10,506 nucleotides of DNA from Candidatus Methylomirabilota bacterium (GTDB lineage: Bacteria > Methylomirabilota > Methylomirabilia > Methylomirabilales > JACQHM01). This document shows, in pieces, positions 1-5,990 of this stretch. Each line of letters begins with the position of its first letter. Position 1 is the first letter of the stretch. The notes below the pieces were generated by a model, which made no database searches, was not told the DNA's origin, and saw only the letters and a list, made by a program, of their open reading frames with translations. The stretch covers positions 1 through 10,506 of the forward strand of contig JACQHM010000218.1 in assembly GCA_016199025.1 (NCBI GenBank), in the 5' to 3' direction. Both the position numbers and the translations under genes were made by a program.

Positions 1-45
1 AATCCCCCCGTTCCCCCCTTTTCCAAAGGGGGGGTGGGGGGATTT
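1..45. repeat. Palindromic dispersed repeat (REP/MITE-like hairpin)
   Basis: Two nested perfect stems are visible. Outer arms AATCCCCCC (1-9) pair with GGGGGGATT (36-44). Inner arms CCCCCCTTT (13-21) pair with AAAGGGGGG (25-33), leaving the loop TCC. The element touches the window edge and may continue upstream. C-run/G-run palindromes of this kind are common dispersed intergenic repeats in Desulfobacterota-like genomes; that is from general recollection, as only one copy is visible here. It lies downstream of the minus-strand gene ending at 164 and could also act as a transcript end, but no clear T-tract follows. Positions 46-163 hold nothing else I can support. Confidence 0.75.
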
Positions 46-163
46 CTGTTGAGCCTGTAGTGCCTTATGAAAGGCCCAAGAGGGGAGCCGTAGGGTTAGC
101 TTAGATTGTCTACAGTGAAGGGATTGGCGCCTGAGAGTTCCCTATGGTAGAGTTAATTGACCG

Positions 164-475
164 TTATCCTTCTTCTTTGGGCGCTGCCTCCGGCCCGGCC
201 AGAAGGTTTCCGACAGTCCTTCGGGCAAGGAGGAGGAGCTTCCTCCCGGCGAAGCCAAAGACCATGGCGAAGCCGATAAAGGGGAGGAAGACCACGTAGA
301 GGGCCCCCATGAGCGGCCCCAAGAGCATCACCAGAGGGAGAGGGAGCCGGACGTAGCGGAGGTCGTCCCCTCCGGGGAGCACCCCGCCTCCCTTGGGGAT
401 CGTGATGATCTCCCACTGGGAGGGGTTCCAGTAGAAGCCGACCTTGACCCGGTCGTTGCCGTGATAGCGAGCCAT
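164..475 (-). CDS. Small membrane protein of unknown function (103 aa)
   Basis: I do not recognise the family. The start at 475 is chosen because AGGAGGT (482-488 read on the minus strand) sits 6 nt upstream; an in-frame ATG at 553 has no ribosome binding site. The product begins with a polar, aromatic-rich stretch of about 43 residues (GFYWNPSQWEI around 13-23, then GGGVLPGG around 29-36). A long hydrophobic segment follows at about 46-76, enough for one long helix or a tight two-helix hairpin. The tail is basic and then acidic. It is transcribed divergently from the heptaheme cytochrome, with 151 bp between the starts, so the two may share a control region. The hydrophobic block and the good RBS argue for a real gene. 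Function is unknown. Confidence 0.7.
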   Translation of the reverse strand: MARYHGNDRVKVGFYWNPSQWEIITIPKGGGVLPGGDDLRYVRLPLPLVMLLGPLMGALYVVFLPFIGFAMVFGFAGRKLLLLARRTVGNLLAGPEAAPKEEG

Positions 476-481
476 CGCTTG

Positions 482-488
482 ACCTCCT
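482..488 (-). promoter_or_regulatory. Ribosome binding site deciding the start at 475
   Basis: AGGAGGT on the minus strand, 6 nt before the ATG at 475-473. It favours the shorter 103-residue protein over a 129-residue reading from 553. Confidence 0.8.
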
Positions 489-626
489 GTTCGAGGGTTG
501 ATCCATTGGCCTTTCCACCTCCAAGGATATATCGTGAAGAAGGGGTGGGCCATCCGGAGGACGCCCCGGGAGGTGGGGGAAGAACAACCTGGTCGTCAGG
601 GAAAAAGTCTCTAGTGGAGAAAGGGA

Positions 627-2126
<1,500 letters not shown>

Positions 2127-2245
2127 AAAGACCCTTTTGTGGGACATCCTTTCCTCAACCTTCCGATTGGTGCCCCAGAAGGTCAATCCTGTATTTTCGA
2201 GAAATTAGGCCGAATAATCCCGCCTGGTGGGGAAAGAGTGCCCCA

Positions 2246-2264
2246 GGGGGGATGAGTCCCTTTT
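2246..2264 (+). terminator. Weak intrinsic terminator candidate after the cytochrome gene
   Basis: GGGA (2249-2252) pairs with TCCC (2257-2260) around the loop TGAG, followed by TTTT (2261-2264). G-U pairs could lengthen the stem using G2246-G2248. A second small hairpin, TGGGG/CCCCA (2228-2232 with 2241-2245), precedes it. The stem is short, so the call is tentative. Confidence 0.35.
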
Positions 2265-2282
2265 GCCTGATGGCCGTTTTGC

Positions 2283-2296
2283 CTTGAAAAATCAAG
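2283..2296. promoter_or_regulatory. Palindrome CTTGA-N4-TCAAG, candidate enhancer-binding-protein site
   Basis: Perfect 5-bp arms separated by AAAA. The centre (2289.5) lies 40.5 bp upstream of the first G of the sigma-54 -24 element at 2330. The same palindrome occurs at 5133-5146 upstream of the other sigma-54 promoter. It is not an FNR box: FNR half-sites TTGA and TCAA are 6 nt apart, here they are 4 nt apart. The binding protein is unknown. Confidence 0.5.
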
Positions 2297-2328
2297 CAGT
2301 TTAGGCGATCCCTCTCGAAGGGGTGGGA

Positions 2329-2344
2329 TGGCACCTTCTTTGCT
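2329..2344 (+). promoter_or_regulatory. Sigma-54 (RpoN) promoter of the FeS protein/selenoprotein unit
   Basis: TGGCAC-N5-TTGCT, with invariant GG at 2330-2331 and GC at 2342-2343 separated by exactly 10 nt. It closely matches the known -24/-12 consensus. Transcription would start near 2354, leaving a leader of roughly 75 nt before the GTG at 2431. A perfect palindrome, TCACATGTGA (2353-2362), covers the predicted start point and could be a second regulatory site. The rest of 2127-2430 shows no other gene. Confidence 0.7.
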
Positions 2345-2420
2345 TCTAGGGTTCACATGTGATTTCGCTCAAAGGTTCGTGGGCCTCCCTTGGGTTTTCT
2401 TAGCACGGAGTCTTGGGAGC

Positions 2421-2425
2421 GAGGG
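2421..2425 (+). promoter_or_regulatory. Ribosome binding site deciding the GTG start at 2431
   Basis: GAGGG, 5 nt before GTG at 2431. The alternative TTG at 2413 has only GGAG at 2 nt spacing. The GTG start also places the basic residues of the signal peptide directly at the N-terminus. Confidence 0.6.
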
Positions 2426-2430
2426 TTCAA

Positions 2431-4407
2431 GTGCGACACTTCTTCCGCCTTGCCCTGTTCGGCTTCACAGGGGTCATCCTTTTCTCTTCTTGGGCCTTCC
2501 CCCACGGGGAGCATGGGGGGGCTACGGCACCCGAGGGAGGGGTCTCCCTGGTCAGTCTCCACGGCTATCAGGTGGAGCTTCTGACCAGACCCGCCCCCGT
2601 CAGGGCCGGAACAGAGGCCGGGATCGTTGCCAAAATCCAAAAGGAAGGTTCCCTCTCTCCTGTCCGGGATGGAAAAGTCTTCATCAAGATAGAACCGACC
2701 AGGGCAGGGGATGCTCCCCTCCCACCCCCTCAGGATCTTTCAGGCTATACCTTAGCCCCCGAGGAAACCTGGGCCGGGAACTACACGGCGAGGCTTTTCC
2801 CTGAGAAGAAAGGCCTTCACCTGGTCAGGGTTGTTCTTGCGGAGCTTGGAGGGGAGCAGTTCGACCCCCCGGCCATTGTGGATTTCCGCTTGAACGTCGC
2901 TCCCCCTGAGAGGATCGGCGGGAGCTTCCTCGTGGTAGCCGTGATCGCCCTGGCGATGGCCGGGGTGGGGGTCTGGGCTTTCGCCGCGAAAGCCCGGTAT
3001 GGGACGAACGAGTCCCGTTTGAACCTCCTGGACATCCCCTGGCTGAAAAAGGTCCTCCTCTCTAGGGTCTTCCAGCCATCCCTCCAGATCCCTCTGTTGG
3101 TCTTGATGATCATCCTGGCCGTTCTCGGCTTTGTGGACACCCAGGACGGCGGGAAGAATCTGGCCACCAAGCTGGTCTGGACCCTGTGGTGGCCGGGGAT
3201 CATCTTCACCTTCATCCTGGTCGGCCGCCTGTGGTGCTTCATGTGCCCCTTCGGTGCCTTGAACGAGTGGCCGGCAAGGCTGACGAAGCCGACCCGGATG
3301 TTCCCGAAGGTCTTACGAAACCTGTGGCCGGCCACAGGGATGTTTGTCCTCTTAACACTGGCCGACGAGCAGTTGGGCGTCGTCCGGTCCCCGAACGTGA
3401 CGGCCTGGATCATCATCTTCTTCGCCGTCCTGGCCTTAGGGGTCGGCTTCTTGTACCAACGCCGGAGCTTCTGCCGGTACCTCTGTCCCATCGGCGGCCT
3501 GATCGGGATCTACTCGATGCTTGCCCCCGTGGAGCTTCGGGCCAAGTCGGGGGCCGTGTGCAGGGCCGATCTTTCGAAGGCCTGCTACCGGGGAAGTGAC
3601 ACAGGGTATGGCTGCCCCATGTTCGAGTTCCCGCTCGCGATGGATCGAAATACCTACTGTAACCTCTGCTTCGAGTGTGTCAAGGCCTGCCCGAAGGAGA
3701 ACCTGGCCTTGAGGCTCCGGGCCTTCGGCCAGGACCTCTGGGCCGCCTCGAAGAGGCTCTTGGACGAATCGTACTTCGCCATCGCGTTGGTCGGAATCAC
3801 CACCATTGTCACAGCCCAGATGCTCACGGCCTGGCACCCCTTCATCTCTTGGACGGCCAGGTTCCTCGGCCCGATCCGGGGTTGGGTCAAGCCGATCACC
3901 TATTTGACCCTGACCGAATCGGCCGTGTTCCTGGTCAGCTCCCTCGTCTTCTTCCCCCTCCTCCTGCTCCTGGCCGCCCGCCTGACGGACCCGACGGGGG
4001 GGAAAGATGTGAAGAGGACCTTCGTTCTCTTCGGCTACATGTTTGTCCCGATCGGCCTCGCCATGCACCTTTCGCATAACATCTCTCATCTGTTGATGGA
4101 GGGGCCCGGGATCGTCCCGGTGTTCCAGCGCTTCCTCAACACCTTCACGCCCTTCTCGTTAGGAGAGCCGGTCTGGGAGATGACGCCCCTTCTCGATGGA
4201 TCGGTCATCTACTGGGTTCAGATGGCCCTGCTCCTCCTCTTTTTCGCCTTCTCCATCAAGGTGGGGGAGCGGCTCGTTTCGAACTTTTACGGCGACGATC
4301 CCGCGGGAAGCCGCGTCCTTGTCCCGATAGTTGTCTTAGCGCTCGTGTTCACCATCTTGAACGTGTACCTCCTCGGCCTCCCCATGGGGATGAGGCACGG
4401 GATGTAA
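2431..4407 (+). CDS. YtkA/FixH-like domain fused to NosR/NapH-like [4Fe-4S] membrane protein
   Basis: 658 residues from the GTG start. Residues 1-20 form a signal peptide. About 24-160 is an extracytoplasmic beta-rich region (GYQVELLTRPAPVRAG) that resembles YtkA/FixH-type domains. After a helix near 165-185 comes a polytopic core with C-x2-CP at 269-273 and C-x3-CP at 348-353, the paired motifs of NapH/NosR/MauN-type proteins. A ferredoxin motif C-x2-C-x2-C-x3-CP follows at 410-421. Cysteines 377, 385 and 395 precede it with unusual spacing and may ligate a second cluster. The C-terminal 240 residues carry about five more helices and a His-rich loop (MHLSHNISH). The likely role is membrane electron transfer between quinol or cytoplasmic donors and a periplasmic site. 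It probably forms a unit with the selenoprotein gene 94 nt downstream, under the sigma-54 promoter at 2329. NosR itself is ruled out as an exact match because I see no FMN-binding domain. Confidence 0.85.
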   Translation: MRHFFRLALFGFTGVILFSSWAFPHGEHGGATAPEGGVSLVSLHGYQVELLTRPAPVRAGTEAGIVAKIQKEGSLSPVRDGKVFIKIEPTRAGDAPLPPPQDLSGYTLAPEETWAGNYTARLFPEKKGLHLVRVVLAELGGEQFDPPAIVDFRLNVAPPERIGGSFLVVAVIALAMAGVGVWAFAAKARYGTNESRLNLLDIPWLKKVLLSRVFQPSLQIPLLVLMIILAVLGFVDTQDGGKNLATKLVWTLWWPGIIFTFILVGRLWCFMCPFGALNEWPARLTKPTRMFPKVLRNLWPATGMFVLLTLADEQLGVVRSPNVTAWIIIFFAVLALGVGFLYQRRSFCRYLCPIGGLIGIYSMLAPVELRAKSGAVCRADLSKACYRGSDTGYGCPMFEFPLAMDRNTYCNLCFECVKACPKENLALRLRAFGQDLWAASKRLLDESYFAIALVGITTIVTAQMLTAWHPFISWTARFLGPIRGWVKPITYLTLTESAVFLVSSLVFFPLLLLLAARLTDPTGGKDVKRTFVLFGYMFVPIGLAMHLSHNISHLLMEGPGIVPVFQRFLNTFTPFSLGEPVWEMTPLLDGSVIYWVQMALLLLFFAFSIKVGERLVSNFYGDDPAGSRVLVPIVVLALVFTILNVYLLGLPMGMRHGM

Positions 4408-4409
4408 AC

Positions 4410-4466
4410 GTAGGGGAGCCGATCTGCCGGCTCCCGAAATGGGCGGCCGCAGAGGGCCGCCCCTAC
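4410..4466. repeat. Composite palindromic repeat (outer arms GTAGGGG/CCCCTAC)
   Basis: Perfect outer arms GTAGGGG (4410-4416) and CCCCTAC (4460-4466) enclose two hairpins. GGGAGCCG (4414-4421) pairs with CGGCTCCC (4428-4435), and GGGCGGCC (4441-4448) pairs with GGCCGCCC (4455-4462). This back-to-back arrangement is typical of REP-doublet or MITE-like dispersed elements. It begins 2 nt after the stop codon at 4405-4407 and fills the gap before the selenoprotein gene. No T-run follows either stem, so it need not stop transcription, though it could stabilise or attenuate the message. Confidence 0.8.
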
Positions 4467-4501
4467 CAAGAACGGGTTTTGAAATTGAATAGGAGGAAAC
4501 G

Positions 4502-4966
4502 ATGGCAAAGCAGAAGAAACGTCCATCGAAGGAGAAGGAGAAGAAGGGGGGTGGCCGCTGGGCTGTCAAGGCCCTTATGGCCTTGGCCGTCATCGGGGTC
4601 GCGGGGGGGTTCTTCTTCTTCCGGGCCGGGTCTGAGGTGCCGAAGGGATCGAAGCCGTCCGCCAAAAGGGCCGTCGTCCGGAGGGAGACAAAGTCCACCC
4701 TTTCGCCTTCCCTCTTCGTCGGCAAGGCGGCGTGGGCTCATGAGGTTGCAAAGGAGATCCCCGACGTCCTGGACCAACTCTACTGTTACTGTGAGTGCGA
4801 CAAGCATATGGGGCATAAGAGCCTCCTCTCCTGCTACACCGATGGCCACGCGGCCACCTGAGACATTTGCATGGATGAGGCGCTGGAGGCGTCTCGAATG
4901 TCCAAGCAGGGGAAGGATGTCCAGGAGATCCGGGCACAGATCGATCGGCAGTTTGGTCGCTCGTGA
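4502..4966 (+). CDS. CYCXC-family selenoprotein with in-frame UGA (Sec120)
   Basis: The gene runs 154 codons if the TGA at 4859-4861 is read as selenocysteine; otherwise it stops at 119. AGGAGG (4491-4496) precedes the ATG by 5 nt. A Lys/Arg-rich N-terminus is followed by one hydrophobic helix (about 20-43), so the rest is probably anchored on the outer face of the membrane. The conserved core contains CYCEC (C-Y-C-x-C), then GHKSLLSCYTDGHAAT, then U-D-I-C and DEALEASRM. Related PCYCGC/CYCXC proteins, as I recall them, have Cys where this UGA stands, giving C-x-x-C. The 34 residues after the UGA continue the family pattern and end at a second TGA at 4964. Function in the family is not well established; a thiol/selenol redox or metal-handling role is inferred. 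A sequencing error (TGC to TGA) is the main alternative, but the downstream hairpin argues against it. Confidence 0.88.
4859..4861 (+). other. Selenocysteine UGA codon
   Basis: In-frame TGA at codon 120, occupying the first position of a U-x-x-C motif where homologues are expected to carry Cys. The reading frame stays open for 34 further codons with conserved-looking sequence. Confidence 0.87.
4862..4902 (+). promoter_or_regulatory. Bacterial SECIS-like hairpin
   Basis: Immediately after the UGA, GACATT (4862-4867) pairs perfectly with AATGTC (4897-4902). After an asymmetric internal loop, GAGGCGC (4877-4883) pairs with GCGTCTC (4889-4895) with one G-U pair, closing a 5-nt apical loop TGGAG (4884-4888). 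A G lies among the first two loop bases and the loop starts 22 nt after the UGA, as expected for bacterial SECIS elements recognised by SelB. The selA, selB, selC and selD genes are not in this window. Confidence 0.75.
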
Positions 4967-4969
4967 GTT

Positions 4970-5022
4970 GCATGATGAGCTGAGGTTGTGGCTTTCATGC
5001 CTCACTGGGACGTTCATGTCCC
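4970..5022 (+). terminator. Tandem hairpins after the selenoprotein gene, possible transcript end
   Basis: GCATGA (4970-4975) pairs with TCATGC (4995-5000), and GGGAC (5007-5011) pairs with GTCCC (5018-5022). The first stem begins 3 nt after the stop codon. No T-tract follows, so a factor-independent terminator is doubtful. Confidence 0.3.
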
Positions 5023-5132
5023 GAATCTAAAGATCCTGATCTGGTAAAGGATTTTGCCATTCATTGCCTCCACGGGTAGGGCACCTCTGCCCCCTCAGCC
5101 TCACCCTTTCCCCATTTCAGGGAGCGTACGGT

Positions 5133-5146
5133 CTTGAAATCTCAAG
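5133..5146. promoter_or_regulatory. Second CTTGA-N4-TCAAG palindrome, candidate enhancer site
   Basis: Identical arms to the palindrome at 2283-2296, with spacer AATC. The centre (5139.5) is 50.5 bp upstream of the first G of the sigma-54 element at 5190, ten base pairs farther than in the first region. That places both sites on the same DNA face relative to their promoters. Confidence 0.5.
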
Positions 5147-5188
5147 TGGTTACAGGTCCTGAGTCCTTGTTCGGCATGATCCCCCTCC

Positions 5189-5204
5189 TGGCATAGTCCT
5201 TGCT
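5189..5204 (+). promoter_or_regulatory. Sigma-54 (RpoN) promoter of the feo gene cluster
   Basis: TGGCAT-N5-TTGCT, with GG at 5190-5191 and GC at 5202-5203 exactly 10 nt apart. The predicted start point is near 5215, giving a leader of about 100 nt before the ATG at 5313. The remainder of 4967-5312 contains no convincing ORF. Confidence 0.68.
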
Positions 5205-5208
5205 GTTT

Positions 5209-5238
5209 TCAAGCTTGTGAAATTCTCCTCAAGTTTGA
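5209..5238. promoter_or_regulatory. Paired TCAAGyTTG boxes over the feo start point, possible operator
   Basis: TCAAGCTTG (5209-5217) and TCAAGTTTG (5229-5237) are near-palindromic boxes whose centres are exactly 20 bp apart. The first covers the transcription start predicted from the sigma-54 promoter. The position suits a repressor, for which the DtxR-like product of the following gene is an obvious candidate, but the boxes do not match the classical DtxR consensus. Confidence 0.35.
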
Positions 5239-5312
5239 ACAGGATCCTTAGCCGCAGAGGGGTGGAGAGATGGTTTGTGGCGGTTCGCACGCTGGGAGGA
5301 TGAGAAGGCCCG

Positions 5313-5990
5313 ATGGAGAAAAGGGAAAAGGGTGAGCGAATCCCTTCTATGTTCTTAGAGGTCTTAGAAGCGATCTACCGGCTGGAGCAGGAAGGGGCAT
5401 CGGTCTCGCCGGCCCGCCTGGGGAAGAGGCTTGGGCTTGGGGAGGCCCAGACGATGGAGAGGGTCCTGGGCCTTCAAGGGATGGGCCTGGTCGAGACCTT
5501 GATCTCCGGGCTGGTCCTTCTCACCGCCGAGGGGGAGCGGATCGCTGTCGGCTTGATCAGGAAGCACCGCTTGATCGAGCGTTTCCTGTACGACGTCTTG
5601 GGCCTTCCCTGGGACCAGGTCCATGGAGAAGCCCACTCCCTGACGCCGGTCGTCTCCGATCAGGTCGGAGACCGACTGGCAAGGTTTCTGGAGGATCCCA
5701 AGACCTGCCCCCACGGCAACCCGATCCCCTCCACCGAAGGAGCCCTTCATGCCGAAGCCGCCGTCCCCCTTCACCGCCTGAATCAAGGGAAGGCCGGGGT
5801 CATCCTAAGGATCGAGAAGGAGGAACCAGCCCTCTTGAAATACCTCGCCACCTTAGGCCTCCTCCCAGAGACGAAGGTGGAGGTGGAGGAGGTCGCCCCC
5901 TTCGGCGGCCCGATCCTGATCCGGGTCGGGGGCTCCCGGTATGCCCTGGGGCGGAAAGTGGCATCGAAGATTTTCGTGAAGGAGGCGTGA
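5313..5990 (+). CDS. DtxR-family metalloregulator fused to FeoA domain
   Basis: 225 residues. About 13-75 is a DtxR-type winged helix (FLEVLEAIYRLEQEG). Residues 76-140 form the dimerisation/metal domain (KHRLIERFLYDVLGL, then the GNPIP signature near 135). About 148-224 is a FeoA/SH3-like domain (LLPETKVEVEE). In DtxR the ancillary metal ligands are H79, E83 and H98; here they align with H85, E89 and H104, all kept. The primary-site ligands C102, E105 and H106 align with H108, T111 and P112, so that site is altered. The gene abuts feoB with no gap and no separate feoA is present, so the FeoA domain may serve both sensing and transport. The likely role is Fe(II)-responsive control of the feo cluster. 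GAAGG 4 nt before the ATG supports the start, although an ATG at codon 13 is possible. Confidence 0.88.
   Translation: MEKREKGERIPSMFLEVLEAIYRLEQEGASVSPARLGKRLGLGEAQTMERVLGLQGMGLVETLISGLVLLTAEGERIAVGLIRKHRLIERFLYDVLGLPWDQVHGEAHSLTPVVSDQVGDRLARFLEDPKTCPHGNPIPSTEGALHAEAAVPLHRLNQGKAGVILRIEKEEPALLKYLATLGLLPETKVEVEEVAPFGGPILIRVGGSRYALGRKVASKIFVKEA

Noticed and set aside
90..107. DtxR/IdeR-like operator (TAGGGTTAGCTTAG) near the left edge
   Set aside because: Only one half resembles the consensus, symmetry is poor, and it lies downstream rather than upstream of the nearest gene.
2283..2296. FNR/CRP-type box
   Set aside because: The half-sites TTGA and TCAA are separated by 4 nt rather than the 6 nt of TTGAT-N4-ATCAA, so the palindrome does not fit that family.
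2127..2430. Riboswitch (cyclic-di-GMP or fluoride type) in the long leader
   Set aside because: I could not find the conserved core bases of either class; the visible structure is explained better by a promoter and small hairpins.
4414..4462. Rho-independent terminator after the FeS protein gene
   Set aside because: The hairpins have no following T-tract and form part of a larger symmetrical repeat.
4502..4861. Reading the 4502 gene as a 119-residue protein or as a pseudogene with a premature stop
   Set aside because: Conserved-looking sequence continues in frame after the TGA, the TGA replaces an expected Cys, and a SECIS-like hairpin follows.
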